DNA of 64,000 nucleotides from a bacterium SCSIO 12643 (GCA_024398135.1 CP073750.1:3844001-3908000); one strand, 5' to 3'. Positions 17,204 through 26,915 are shown, numbered from the stretch's first letter. The notes: generated from the letters alone by a model not told the origin. Translations and numbers: made by a program.

Positions 17204-18682
17204 TTATCGGGGAAGCGTAATGGATACGGTGGTACCTTTTCGAACAACAGACTCAATATTGATGGTTGCATTGTGCATATCAACAATTCGTTTCACCACC
17301 GTAAGACCTATTCCAGTACCTTTTTCTCCTTTAGTTCCTTTTCGACTTTGTTTTTTACTATAGTCAAAAATTGTACTTTGAATCTTCTTGGTAATACCAA
17401 CTCCTTCATCAATGATCTGTATGGTTAAACTTGATGGAGTAGTGACCGTTTGGATTTTAATCGTTTGCCCTTCGTTTGAGAATTTAATAGCGTTATTTAT
17501 GATGTTATGTAACGCGTTTTTAAAAAATGCCTGATCAACTTGTATCAAAATACTCTCTGGAAAATTAAGAACAAGATCCAGGTTTTTATTTTCTAATTTT
17601 TCATGAAACAGTGACTTTAAGTTCACACATATATCATGTAATGACACTTCGGATATGTCCAGTTCAATGTTACCAAAATGGACATTAGACCAGTCATACA
17701 GACGATTTACATAATCGTTTAAATCTCCCAGACCTTTATACATCATATTGAAAATCTCTGCCTGATCCGGTTTGAAGTTTTTCATGAATTCTTCCTTTCT
17801 TTTCAGGTAGTTCATTAACGAATATGCACCTCCTAATGGACCTTTGATATCGTGAGAGAAAATTGAAATGAACTGTTCTCTATGTTTAAATAGTTTGCGT
17901 AGGCTTTTTTCAGTTTTAATCAGTTCCTGATGTTTTAGATACATCTCACGTGCCATCTGAACATTTTTATGTTTATCCGGAAATCTCTCGGAAATGTTTT
18001 CAATAAAGATGAAGTTCCGTTCATCAGTACGTATTGCAGTGGCTTGTAAAATAAATTCTTCTGTATTGTCTTCGTTATAAACACTCCACATTCCAGATAA
18101 GAGTTTGCCGTCTTTTCCGGAATTAAATAACTGCTGTGTGTCTGGCATGAAAATTTCCAAAAACGGAAACAATTCCTCCAGATTAAATATGGGACTGCTA
18201 TAATTGTAATGCGGAAATATAACCTGAAACCAATGCGGGATATTTCCATTTAAAACAAATCCTTTATCCGTTTTTTCGAAGTGCATAAAACCCAGTGTAT
18301 CGAATACGTTGCTGGATAAAATCGCTTTATCTGTTTTCATTACCAATTGATCAATAAGTTCTTTTTGATTGTGCTTTTGGATGGTTTGTTCCCATAACAA
18401 TGCTTCCTTAGGTTGTTTGTAAAAACTAATAGAAACTTCTTTTAAATTGTTTTGAAGGATAATGTTTCCTTTAAAACCTTCAAAAGCCATGTCTTTTAAT
18501 ACGAGTTCTTTTTGCGTCATTGGAAACAATCCAAAAAGAAATGGAAATATATCGTCTATACAGTTTCCTTTTTCAATTTTAAAGTTAAATGTATCTGAAA
18601 AAACATTTTTCGACCCCAAAACCCTTCCACAAGGTTCCGTAATGATTGTAGTGATTTTATTTACGTTATCGGAATCGGTCAT
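17204..18682 (-). CDS. Soluble sensor histidine kinase of the GTPase operon
   Basis: 492 residues, no signal peptide or membrane helix. N-terminal half (about 20-235) looks like two divergent sensor/PAS-like alpha-beta units. A short coiled linker leads to HisKA with H277 in 'FSHDIKGPLG', then HATPase with N-box 'NIINNAIKFS', G1 'DEGVG' and G2 'GEKGTGIGL'. No receiver domain and no adjacent response regulator. It is the last gene of a four-gene operon and starts 7 bases after the GTPase stop, so its input is probably linked to the GTPase (inference). Confidence 0.85.
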   Translation of the reverse strand: MTDSDNVNKITTIITEPCGRVLGSKNVFSDTFNFKIEKGNCIDDIFPFLFGLFPMTQKELVLKDMAFEGFKGNIILQNNLKEVSISFYKQPKEALLWEQTIQKHNQKELIDQLVMKTDKAILSSNVFDTLGFMHFEKTDKGFVLNGNIPHWFQVIFPHYNYSSPIFNLEELFPFLEIFMPDTQQLFNSGKDGKLLSGMWSVYNEDNTEEFILQATAIRTDERNFIFIENISERFPDKHKNVQMAREMYLKHQELIKTEKSLRKLFKHREQFISIFSHDIKGPLGGAYSLMNYLKRKEEFMKNFKPDQAEIFNMMYKGLGDLNDYVNRLYDWSNVHFGNIELDISEVSLHDICVNLKSLFHEKLENKNLDLVLNFPESILIQVDQAFFKNALHNIINNAIKFSNEGQTIKIQTVTTPSSLTIQIIDEGVGITKKIQSTIFDYSKKQSRKGTKGEKGTGIGLTVVKRIVDMHNATINIESVVRKGTTVSITLPR

Positions 18683-18689
18683 TTTTCAA

Positions 18690-19181
18690 TTATATGATAG
18701 AATTTGCCAAGGCAATAAAGGTCTCATCAACCTGAGCACCAGTTTTAGCAGAGGTTTGAACAACTTTCCAGCCCATTTCTTCAATAGTTTCAATATCTTT
18801 TGGGTTGAGCTCCCAGGAATCTTTTAAATCTGATTTATTGATCATTAAAATAAACTCTTTGGCACCCACCGTTTTAAAAACAAGATTTTTCAAATCCATG
18901 GCTACTTTGAGCGTTTCTTTACGCGTTCCGTCCACTACCAATAAAAAGCCTGAAACTCCTGTGAGATATGAGGGACGTACATGTTGATAATCATCTTCAC
19001 CATTTATATCCCAAATAATTAAACGTACATTTTTTCCATCTATGATCAGGTCTTTTTGATCTGTTTTGACCCCAATAGTGGTGTGGTATTTATCTGAAAA
19101 AATGCTTTTAACATACTTTTCAACCAAGCTGGTCTTTCCAACAGCAAAAGCACCCAGGATACATATTTTCTTTTTTATCAT
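18690..19181 (-). CDS. Ras/Rab-like small GTPase
   Basis: 163 residues, nearly a bare Ras-type G domain. G1 GAFAVGKT (10-17), G2 Thr about 35, G3 WDINGED (57-63), G4 NKSD (115-118), G5 TSAK (143-146). Two departures from Ras are visible: Phe replaces Gly at the Ras Gly12 position, and Glu62 replaces the catalytic Gln61. There is no C-terminal Cys motif, so it is not lipidated the eukaryotic way. The start overlaps the upstream stop by 4 bases (ATGA), showing tight coupling. Switch-regulated control of envelope partners encoded in the operon is inferred. Confidence 0.88.
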   Translation of the reverse strand: MIKKKICILGAFAVGKTSLVEKYVKSIFSDKYHTTIGVKTDQKDLIIDGKNVRLIIWDINGEDDYQHVRPSYLTGVSGFLLVVDGTRKETLKVAMDLKNLVFKTVGAKEFILMINKSDLKDSWELNPKDIETIEEMGWKVVQTSAKTGAQVDETFIALANSII

Positions 19182-20878
19182 TTATTGGTGTTTATTGGCG
19201 TAAAATTCATTTTTCGTGGACTGAGAACCACCTGATTTGTATCAATTTCTAATTGGATCAAATGCTCTGCTATACCTTGAGATATCAGATATCTGGAAAC
19301 AGAACGTAATCTCTTTTTTGCGAATTGTAGATTACCTGATTTGGAACCGGAATTATCTGGGGCAATCTGTACGCTTAAGTAGGAGGTAGGTGTATACTTT
19401 TGATAGTTGTTGAATTGAGAAACAATATGTTGTAGTAACACTTTATTCTCAGGTACCAAATACGAAACGCCAAATGAAAACTCGATGAATTGTTTTTTGA
19501 AATCTGATTCAATGGCCCGGATACTATCTGCACTGGTATTTGTGAGTTGATATAGATTAAAGTGCACAGGATATTCCTGTTGGTCAATAAATTCTTTGGT
19601 TTCAGAGATCCAATGATCAGGTGCTTTACCTGAAATAAATATAGTATCTCCAACCAGTTTTGTTTGAACAGAGTGAATGGGAGTGATTTTCTTTAGAATA
19701 CGTTGGTAACTATAAATAGGGTCCATACTAAAATACGGAGTCCATTTATAATCTATTTGTGTGCTATCTATCTGGTATTTTAGTGCTAATCTCCCAAAGT
19801 TATTGATTAAAACATCTTTCATTCCCTTGACGTAATATCGCCCTGATTCATTACCCTGTTCTAAAATGACCACACTAGGAATCGCTTTTAATTCATTGAT
19901 GAACCCGTTCCATCTATATTGATCCCGAATGGAGAAAAAACTCCAGACACCAATAATAAACGCTAAAACGGAAGCTAAAACAATCACTTTGGTATGATTA
20001 ATAGGTTTTTCTTCTGATTGATGCGAGATAATACAATTCTTTAGATAAGGTATTAACGGGATGGCGGCATCAGAATCTCCTTCAAAATCATTTAATACAT
20101 GCGCATATTTACCATGAATATCTTCTAAATTGGTTTTAAATAATTCACGGGTAGATTCTTGAGGTGTACCTTCGATTACTACAGCCAGATAGGCGAGTGG
20201 CCCATTTTCAATCCAAACATTAAAGTCGTTTAACTTAATGGTGTCTAGTGTGTCGTTGGTTTGGATATGTTCTGAAAAAGAGTCTTTTACAAAATCCTGA
20301 ACCGCAGTAAGCATAGAGGAAACCATGTCTGCATCATCGAATTTAAAATCTTTGGCATAGACTTCCTGAATCAATAGACCTGTAGATTTATGGATTAGGA
20401 AAACACTATTGATTTTGTATTTCACTCCTTTTAAGAGGATGATTTCAGCATATGATTTATCTGAAAATAAAGCTTCAACTCTCCACAGGATTCTTTCAAA
20501 GGAGAATTTTTTTTCCAGAGTTTGATTCAGTGATTGAATCATTTCTCGAAAAGTGTCCGCAATGGATTTTCGAATAGCTGCTCCCATTACAGGAAACAAG
20601 GCATCTGCCAGTGTTTTCGGATTATTTTGAACACTGGTAAAAATAGCTTCTTCAATTACAGGCAATAAACGTTCTCCTAGCGGTTCATTGAACTGAATAC
20701 TTTTAAGCACAGCGTTAGGTAAAATACGTCCGATTTCCTCAGTAAAAGCATCACGGTTTTTCAACCATGACTGAAGTACCCGGAGTTCATTCGGATTTAA
20801 GCCCAGAATTAACTCTCTTAGTTCATCTAACGATTTATTTTGGTTGTGCGGGACAATATTTTCACTGTCCTGTGACAT
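19178..20878 (-). CDS. Membrane-spanning protein with cytoplasmic roadblock/longin-like region and periplasmic OmpA-like domain
   Basis: 566 residues. Cytoplasmic helical N-terminus (1-140); an alpha-beta domain (about 148-265: 'INSVFLIHKSTGLLI', 'DADMVSSMLTAVQDFVKDSF') that reads like the roadblock/longin class known to partner small GTPases; one membrane helix 297-317. The periplasmic part has a BON-like segment (about 390-450, 'GDTIFISGKAPD') and an OmpA/MotB-like peptidoglycan-binding domain (470-555). No signal peptide: N-in, C-out topology. It begins the base before the stop codon of the coiled-coil gene ends and overlaps the GTPase gene by 4 bases. The roadblock/longin assignment is by pattern and uncertain. 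Confidence 0.65.
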   Translation of the reverse strand: MSQDSENIVPHNQNKSLDELRELILGLNPNELRVLQSWLKNRDAFTEEIGRILPNAVLKSIQFNEPLGERLLPVIEEAIFTSVQNNPKTLADALFPVMGAAIRKSIADTFREMIQSLNQTLEKKFSFERILWRVEALFSDKSYAEIILLKGVKYKINSVFLIHKSTGLLIQEVYAKDFKFDDADMVSSMLTAVQDFVKDSFSEHIQTNDTLDTIKLNDFNVWIENGPLAYLAVVIEGTPQESTRELFKTNLEDIHGKYAHVLNDFEGDSDAAIPLIPYLKNCIISHQSEEKPINHTKVIVLASVLAFIIGVWSFFSIRDQYRWNGFINELKAIPSVVILEQGNESGRYYVKGMKDVLINNFGRLALKYQIDSTQIDYKWTPYFSMDPIYSYQRILKKITPIHSVQTKLVGDTIFISGKAPDHWISETKEFIDQQEYPVHFNLYQLTNTSADSIRAIESDFKKQFIEFSFGVSYLVPENKVLLQHIVSQFNNYQKYTPTSYLSVQIAPDNSGSKSGNLQFAKKRLRSVSRYLISQGIAEHLIQLEIDTNQVVLSPRKMNFTPINTNK

Positions 20879-21442
20879 CTATTTTTTGTCTTCTAAAACA
20901 TTAGGTGATTCATTCTCTCCAGCAATGTTATACGCTAAATCTGTCAACATCATGGCTAAAGAAGAACGATCTACTTTGTTGTTTTGTAGCTCGTTACTGC
21001 TGTTATCTAAACGGTTGATTAATGATTTGTTAAGCTCAGTCATTTGATCACTCATTGTGTTGCTGAGACTAAGTAGTTGTTGGTTATTAGCTGAGAAATT
21101 GTCTGCAGTAGATGCTTTGAATTTCTTAAATGATTCTTCTAACGATTCAATATCAGAAAGAATACGCTTATCGGATTTTTTGCGTGCATCTTCTTCTTCA
21201 ATGAGTTTCTCATTCAAAATTTTGATTTCGTTTTTGAAGTACGCTTCTAACGATGCCATTTTCTTATCTGCTTCAGCTTTGTTTTCAGCTACAGATAAAG
21301 CCAGTTTGGTTTCTAATTTTTCAAATCTCTTTTCATACTCGTTCATGTTATTCCCAAATAGAATATCACGAATTTTGGAGATGTTTTCAATTTCGTTTGG
21401 CGCTTTTTCAAGATGATCGATATCTATTTTCTTTTTTGACAT
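20879..21442 (-). CDS. Coiled-coil protein, first gene of the GTPase operon
   Basis: 187 residues, almost entirely heptad-like and charged (about 35-150), no signal or membrane segment. A short conserved-looking tail reads 'VDRSSLAMMLTDLAYNIAG'. Probably a cytoplasmic scaffold. It abuts the membrane protein gene without a gap. Not recognised as a named family. Confidence 0.7.
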   Translation of the reverse strand: MSKKKIDIDHLEKAPNEIENISKIRDILFGNNMNEYEKRFEKLETKLALSVAENKAEADKKMASLEAYFKNEIKILNEKLIEEEDARKKSDKRILSDIESLEESFKKFKASTADNFSANNQQLLSLSNTMSDQMTELNKSLINRLDNSSNELQNNKVDRSSLAMMLTDLAYNIAGENESPNVLEDKK

Positions 21443-21485
21443 GATGATGTTTTAAATAGAATGTAAAAAATAATAAATATACGGT

Positions 21486-21493
21486 CAAAAATA
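21486..21493 (-). promoter_or_regulatory. -7 box of the GTPase operon
   Basis: Minus-strand TATTTTTG matches TAnnTTTG, 43 bases before the first start codon of the operon. Confidence 0.45.
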
Positions 21494-21678
21494 CAATTAA
21501 TATATTAGCTTATGATTCGAAAACCCTTTGAATCTATGGAGTTTTGTTATGAATCATCTTAAAGCTGATGTGAAAACCGAATTTGTTGATGTATCATTTT
21601 GAGAATTATTATAGAATAAATGCAACTGTTAACTATCGGAGTAGGTCTATCGAATGATAAACCGAATAAATAACATAG

Positions 21679-23040
21679 ATGAACAAACTGAACCTATTCA
21701 TACTGCTAAGTTTATTTTTTAACTCAATATCTGCACAGGAAACAAGCTATATAGCTATTTCAAAGGCTAAAGAGGATATTAATTTTATGATCAAAACCAT
21801 AGAAAGCGTTCATTACGATGCTTATTTTAAAACAGATTCTAATGATTTTATAAGGTTTAAAGATTCCATTTTGAAGGATTGGACTCAGGACTCCGTTTCA
21901 TATAAGAAATTTGTCCTGGCTGGAATGCAGCTTTCTGCGTTAATGAGTGGAGGGCATACAGCATTAAGTTGGAAGAATCGAGCTTTATTTACGGAGTTGA
22001 GAGCATTTGAGTATTTGCCATTTACCGGTAAGTTAGATGATTCCGGAAATTTTATGATCACCAGATCGGCTACCGATGAAGTAAATTCAGAAATGGAGAT
22101 TACGCATATTAATGGAGAATCTGTTGAAGATTTATACCGTGAAGCGATGACCTGTGAAGGTGGGATTCATGCATTTAAAAATGCTTATTGTGAACCCATT
22201 TTCCCTTTGTATTTGTTTTTCACAGAGCGTGTTCAGGCCCCATATCGTTTGATTTTAAAGAATGGAAAAGAAGTTGTTTTGAGTAAAGGCTTAGATCTTA
22301 AAGAATTCCAAAAATTTGCCAATGAGAGCACAGTGGAAGAGAAGTATACCTTTGAGATATTGGCGGATAATATTGGATATCTATCTTATAATCAGTGTGC
22401 AGACCTTAAAGCTTTTAAGCGTTTTTTGAATAAAACGTTTACAATGATCCAAAAGAATGGGGTGGATAAACTAATCATAGATATTCGCGAAAATGGTGGA
22501 GGAAACTCTGAGTTGAATGATTGGTTGTTAAATTATATTACCCGAAAACCATACCAGCAAGCATATGGTAGATATTGGAAAGTAAGTAAGGAAGTACAGG
22601 ATAAAATAAAAAATGAAAAACTTTGGGCAGGTTTTCTGGATCAGGAGTTTTTTGACCGATACCTTGGTAGTCCGAATCAATCGGTAATCAAAGAATTTGA
22701 TGATGAAATGACGCAACCTGATTCTAACGAGCTTTATTTTAATGGAACCGTATGTATGTTAATTGGTCCCAAGACATTTTCAAGTGCGAATTACCTGGCT
22801 GATGCAGTGAAAACCTATGAAATATGTACATTAATTGGGATGCCTACAGGGGAGTATACCAACGATTTTGGTGAACAAATCACTTTTAAATTGCCCAATT
22901 CAGGTTCTTATTTATTTGTAAGTTCCACGTATGATATTGGCGCAAATAAAAATTTTGAAATCATGTCTCCCGTATACCCGGATATTCAGGTGGAAGATGA
23001 TCCTAAGGCTTATGCAGTAAAATGGCTGCTAGATCATTAA
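21679..23040 (+). CDS. Secreted S41-family peptidase-like protein without PDZ domain
   Basis: 453 residues: signal peptide (to about ISAQ, 19), N-terminal helical domain, then an S41/tail-specific protease fold. 'LIIDIRENGGGNS' (about 266-278) is the family's substrate-cradle strand and 'GPKTFSSANYLADAV' carries the nucleophile Ser. No PDZ insertion is seen, unlike the enzyme at 10337. Substrate unknown; probably periplasmic or surface. Confidence 0.82.
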   Translation: MNKLNLFILLSLFFNSISAQETSYIAISKAKEDINFMIKTIESVHYDAYFKTDSNDFIRFKDSILKDWTQDSVSYKKFVLAGMQLSALMSGGHTALSWKNRALFTELRAFEYLPFTGKLDDSGNFMITRSATDEVNSEMEITHINGESVEDLYREAMTCEGGIHAFKNAYCEPIFPLYLFFTERVQAPYRLILKNGKEVVLSKGLDLKEFQKFANESTVEEKYTFEILADNIGYLSYNQCADLKAFKRFLNKTFTMIQKNGVDKLIIDIRENGGGNSELNDWLLNYITRKPYQQAYGRYWKVSKEVQDKIKNEKLWAGFLDQEFFDRYLGSPNQSVIKEFDDEMTQPDSNELYFNGTVCMLIGPKTFSSANYLADAVKTYEICTLIGMPTGEYTNDFGEQITFKLPNSGSYLFVSSTYDIGANKNFEIMSPVYPDIQVEDDPKAYAVKWLLDH

Positions 23041-23118
23041 AATCGAGAATAAGTGGTAAGAATTAGTCGTAATAGAATGTGAAGAATTATCTTAGTTCGC
23101 TCGTTCTAATCTATACTA

Positions 23119-23799
23119 ATGAGAAATTATATCATTCTACTATTCTTATTTGTAACCGTATCTATTTGGGCGCAGGATACCAACATAGTTAATATAGATT
23201 CTGTTACTTTGACCGGAACGTTAAATTCCAAGACTACCAGCATTGTTTTTGAAAATGTAATGTATGATGGAAAGCCCGTTTCTGGAACAATTAAACCAAA
23301 TATAGCGGTCAGTAAATATCATATTGATATTAGCGGAAAAACAAATCAGCTATCCGGGGTGGTTTACATTAGAGATTATAAAAGAGCTTTAGACCTTTCT
23401 TATGGTGGCCAATCTATTAAAGGAGAAATCAAACAAGCTGTAGCGAGTGGTGCGCGTAAATGGAATGTGGAATTTTTGAATGAAACTATTCAGGGTGCAG
23501 TAGTTTATAATGCTGCGGGAACCAAAGCTACTTTTGACTTGTCTTCCAGGTCATATAACGTAAGCGGACAGATCAAAAGAAAGGTGGGAGCGGTAATATA
23601 TAATTTGACCATAAATGAAAAATCAGTCAAAGGAGTCATCAAAGAAGGAGTAGTAGGGAAGGAATATTACAATTTGGTTCTGGACCATTTAAGCGAGAAT
23701 GAGTTGGTTTTGTTTTTCACAATTGAGTCCATGAGAGTTATTGAAGAAGATTTAGAGTCGATAGAAGACTTTCAAAATGGTGACGATGACCACCTATAG
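23119..23799 (+). CDS. Hypothetical secreted beta-repeat protein
   Basis: 226 residues with signal peptide (to IWAQ, 18). The mature part repeats a roughly 30-residue beta unit ending in 'xxVxGxIK' ('GKPVSGTIK', 'SIKGEIK', 'NVSGQIK', 'SVKGVIK'), at least five times, so it is probably a beta-solenoid or elongated sheet. Acidic C-terminus. Follows the S41-like gene by 78 bases. Function unknown. Confidence 0.65.
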   Translation: MRNYIILLFLFVTVSIWAQDTNIVNIDSVTLTGTLNSKTTSIVFENVMYDGKPVSGTIKPNIAVSKYHIDISGKTNQLSGVVYIRDYKRALDLSYGGQSIKGEIKQAVASGARKWNVEFLNETIQGAVVYNAAGTKATFDLSSRSYNVSGQIKRKVGAVIYNLTINEKSVKGVIKEGVVGKEYYNLVLDHLSENELVLFFTIESMRVIEEDLESIEDFQNGDDDHL

Positions 23800-23838
23800 A
23801 GTTACAAGGTTGAATAGAAATAAATTAATACCAGGAAT

Positions 23839-24453
23839 ATGACACAAAATGCTGAATTAATGAGAATAGCCCGTAGATCATTAGACGGGAAATGGGTTTT
23901 GGCTGTGGGAACACACCTCATATTTATTATTATTTCCGCAGCTCTACAGGGGTTGACATCATACTTTGAAGCAGCGGGTTTGCTTTATTTAATCACATCC
24001 GGACCGTTGGCATTGGGCTTAAGCATTTTTGCGCTTAATATTTATAAAGATGAAGATGCGGGTGTAGAGAATTTATTTGAGGGGTTTCAAAATTTCGTGA
24101 ATTCGGCAGCTGCATATCTGCTAATGACACTGTTTATTATTTTATGGTCTTTGTTGTTAATAATACCTGGGATTATAGCGAGCATCTCTTATTCTCAAAC
24201 TATGTTTATTATGGCTGATGATCCGAATATTGGTCCTATGGACGCTATTGATAAGAGTAAGGAAATGATGTATGGCTACAAAATGAAATACTTCAGAATG
24301 ATGTTACGTCTTTTAGGTTTGGGGTTGTTATGTATTCTGACATTAGGAATTGGTTTTTTCTTTTTAATCCCTTACGCTCAGGTATTAATGGCTGCATTTT
24401 ATCAAGACCTTAAAGGTGAAACACAAGAAGAAGAGGCTACCTTGTATGAGTAG
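23839..24453 (+). CDS. DUF975-like integral membrane protein
   Basis: 204 residues with about five to six hydrophobic helices. Starts with 'LMRIARRSLDGKW' followed by a helix, and contains 'LLLIIPGIIASISYSQTMFIMADDP' (described, positions about 96-120) and 'DAIDKSKEMMYGYK', as in the DUF975/YciC-type membrane family. Function unknown. It ends 18 bases before a strong terminator. Confidence 0.75.
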   Translation: MTQNAELMRIARRSLDGKWVLAVGTHLIFIIISAALQGLTSYFEAAGLLYLITSGPLALGLSIFALNIYKDEDAGVENLFEGFQNFVNSAAAYLLMTLFIILWSLLLIIPGIIASISYSQTMFIMADDPNIGPMDAIDKSKEMMYGYKMKYFRMMLRLLGLGLLCILTLGIGFFFLIPYAQVLMAAFYQDLKGETQEEEATLYE

Positions 24454-24472
24454 ATTCGAATTATTAAAGCAT

Positions 24473-24512
24473 AAAAAAATCCCTCTTCAGTAATTTGAAG
24501 AGGGATTTTTAT
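24473..24512. terminator. Bidirectional terminator
   Basis: 12-bp stem aatccctcttca / tgaagagggatt with loop gtaatt, A-run before and T-run after. It ends both the DUF975-like gene and the convergent pruA. Confidence 0.88.
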
Positions 24513-24529
24513 TTTAACGAATATCTATT

Positions 24530-26155
24530 TTATCCTAAGAAAGGATATCTGTAATCTGTCGGAGTTACAAATGTTTCTTTAATCAATCGAGGAGATACCC
24601 AACGAATCAAGTTCAATTCAGAACCTGCTTTATCATTTGTACCAGAACCACGTGCTCCACCAAACGGTTGTTGTCCTACAACTGCTCCGGTTGGTTTATC
24701 ATTGATATAGAAGTTACCAGCTGCATCTACTAATTTTTTAGTAGCCAATTCTGCAGCATATCTATCTTGAGAGAAGATTGCACCGGTTAACGCATATTCT
24801 GAAGTTTCGTTTACTAAATCCAAAGTAGCTTCGAAATCATTTTCATCATATACATAGATCGTGATCACAGGGCCAAAGATTTCTTCACACATTGTTCTGA
24901 ACTTTGGATTGCTAGTCACTACAACAGTTGGTTCAATAAAGTATCCTTTTGATTTATCATAGTTTCCACCGACTAAGATCTCCGCATCGTCTTGCGCTTT
25001 GATGTAATCAATGTAAGATGCAATTTTATCAAATGCACGCTCATCAATCACTGCATTGATGAAGTTATTGGTATCTTCTGGTGAGCCCATTGTGAAAGAA
25101 TTCACATCTGCGATGACGCTATTTTTTACATCTTCCCATAAGTTAGTTGGGATATATGCTCTTGAAGCCGCAGAACATTTTTGTCCCTGGAATTCAAATG
25201 CACCACGAGAAATTCCTGTTGCTACTTGCTGTGCATGAGCAGATTTATGTGCTACGATAAAATCTTTACCACCAGTTTCTCCAACAATTCTTGGATAAGA
25301 ACGGTAAGTATTAATATTCATACCAATGGTTTTCCATAAATGTTGGAAAACGCCAGTAGAACCCGTAAAGTGTAATCCTGCAAAATCTTTATGGTTAAAG
25401 ATCACATCACCAGCGTCTGGTCCATCTACAGTAATCATATTGATCACTCCATCCGGAAGTCCAGCTTCTTTGAATAACTCCATAATCACCTGCGCAGAGT
25501 ACACTTGAGTGTCAGATGGTTTCCATACTACAGTATTACCCATCATAGCTGCTGATGCCGGTAAGTTCCCTGCGATAGAAGTGAAGTTAAATGGAGAGAT
25601 TGCGAATACAAATCCTTCTAGCGGTCTGTACTCCACACGGTTCCACATTCCCGGAGCAGATTCAGGTTGTTTTCCGTATATATCTACCATATACTGAACG
25701 TTGAATCTTAAGAAATCAATAAATTCACATGCTGCATCAATTTCAGCTTGCATCACATTTTTGGATTGTGCCAACATAGTAGCCGCATTCATTTTATCTC
25801 TGAATGGTCCAGCCAATAATTCAGCAGCTTTTAGGAAAATAGAAGCACGATGTTCCCAACTTAATTCTGCCCATTGTTTCTTTGCTTTTAACGCAGCGTC
25901 AATAGCAGCTTCAACATGAGATTTGTCTCCATAACTAAATGATCCGATCACATGTTGGTGATCATGTGGAGGAGCAATCGTTTTCTTATTATCAGTAGTA
26001 ATCTGTTGATCTCCAATATACATTGGCACATCTACATGACTGTTATATAATTTTTTATATTCTTTCAATAAAGAATCGCGTTCTGCACTCCCTGGAGCAT
26101 AAGCTTTTACCGGCTCATTCTTTGGGATCGGTACATTAAAAATTCCTTTTGGCAT
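24530..26155 (-). CDS. pruA: L-glutamate gamma-semialdehyde (1-pyrroline-5-carboxylate) dehydrogenase
   Basis: 541 residues, the length of the stand-alone P5C dehydrogenase type. Aldehyde dehydrogenase fold with nucleotide motif 'FTGST', general base in 'GETGGKDF' and catalytic Cys in 'FQGQKCSAASRAY'. 'NFYINDKPTGAVVGQQPFGGARGSGTN' region (described, near 480-505) is typical of PruA. It oxidises glutamate semialdehyde to glutamate in proline catabolism. Monocistronic by position. Confidence 0.95.
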   Translation of the reverse strand: MPKGIFNVPIPKNEPVKAYAPGSAERDSLLKEYKKLYNSHVDVPMYIGDQQITTDNKKTIAPPHDHQHVIGSFSYGDKSHVEAAIDAALKAKKQWAELSWEHRASIFLKAAELLAGPFRDKMNAATMLAQSKNVMQAEIDAACEFIDFLRFNVQYMVDIYGKQPESAPGMWNRVEYRPLEGFVFAISPFNFTSIAGNLPASAAMMGNTVVWKPSDTQVYSAQVIMELFKEAGLPDGVINMITVDGPDAGDVIFNHKDFAGLHFTGSTGVFQHLWKTIGMNINTYRSYPRIVGETGGKDFIVAHKSAHAQQVATGISRGAFEFQGQKCSAASRAYIPTNLWEDVKNSVIADVNSFTMGSPEDTNNFINAVIDERAFDKIASYIDYIKAQDDAEILVGGNYDKSKGYFIEPTVVVTSNPKFRTMCEEIFGPVITIYVYDENDFEATLDLVNETSEYALTGAIFSQDRYAAELATKKLVDAAGNFYINDKPTGAVVGQQPFGGARGSGTNDKAGSELNLIRWVSPRLIKETFVTPTDYRYPFLG

Positions 26156-26274
26156 ATCTGATGTATTAACTAATTAAACACTTGTTTTTGCGGTTGCGAA
26201 TGTACGACATTTCAACTATGATTAACAGTGACCTAAGTCCTATTTTTTAGGGGAATAAATGTGTTATTGAAGTT

Positions 26275-26859
26275 TTAATGAAACTTAGAGTTTTTCCATG
26301 CTTCCATCATCTTTTTTCCTAGTTCAGCATCTGAATACATGATGTTTACGGCTAATTCCTGATCATCAAAAAGATGACTAAACATATGTGTGGTTAATTT
26401 CATTCCATTCGGGAAATTCATCACCACATTAAATTGTTGAAATTCCAGTCCATCAATCATTAAAGTAGTAGAGTTGGAATCCAATGGAATATCTGGCATT
26501 TGCGCCATAAAAGTTTCATAGATAACCAGATTTACCTGTTTACAAGATGTCACGTAATCTCCATCAATTTCCGGGTTAAAAGGTTGAAAATTGGAATCGA
26601 AGTAATTGGTTTCATCTTTTTTGAAGACAAATATGGTTTGCGCTATGTTATCTATTTCCTGATCAAAAGTACTTTCAATCGCTTCAGTACCCTTTTCTTG
26701 CATTTTCGTCCATTCTTCTTCAGTTTCTTTTTCGAATCCATCCGGTAAATGAATGGTCCAGTTAAACTGTTCGTTATGATATACTTCATTTTCGGTTGTG
26801 GGTTTGGATTCACAACTTATGAAAAAGAGTAGTGGCAGGATATAGAAGAAATTCCGCAT
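26275..26859 (-). CDS. Hypothetical lipoprotein
   Basis: 194 residues with lipobox FISC (Cys about 16). Mature part has a 'WTIHLPDGFEK' strand and an acidic helix, resembling PsbP-like or uncharacterised lipoproteins of flavobacteria that fold as a single alpha-beta domain. No catalytic motif seen. Function unknown. Confidence 0.7.
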   Translation of the reverse strand: MRNFFYILPLLFFISCESKPTTENEVYHNEQFNWTIHLPDGFEKETEEEWTKMQEKGTEAIESTFDQEIDNIAQTIFVFKKDETNYFDSNFQPFNPEIDGDYVTSCKQVNLVIYETFMAQMPDIPLDSNSTTLMIDGLEFQQFNVVMNFPNGMKLTTHMFSHLFDDQELAVNIMYSDAELGKKMMEAWKNSKFH

Positions 26860-26872
26860 GATTTGTAATTAT

Positions 26873-26902
26873 AAAAAAGGTGATTCATATTTTGAATCAC
26901 CT
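26873..26902 (-). terminator. Terminator of the MORN/transglutaminase operon
   Basis: 10-bp stem aggtgattca / tgaatcacct with loop tattt; the A-run at 26873-26878 gives the T-tract on the minus strand. Confidence 0.8.
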
Positions 26903-26915
26903 TTCGTTTGTTGTT

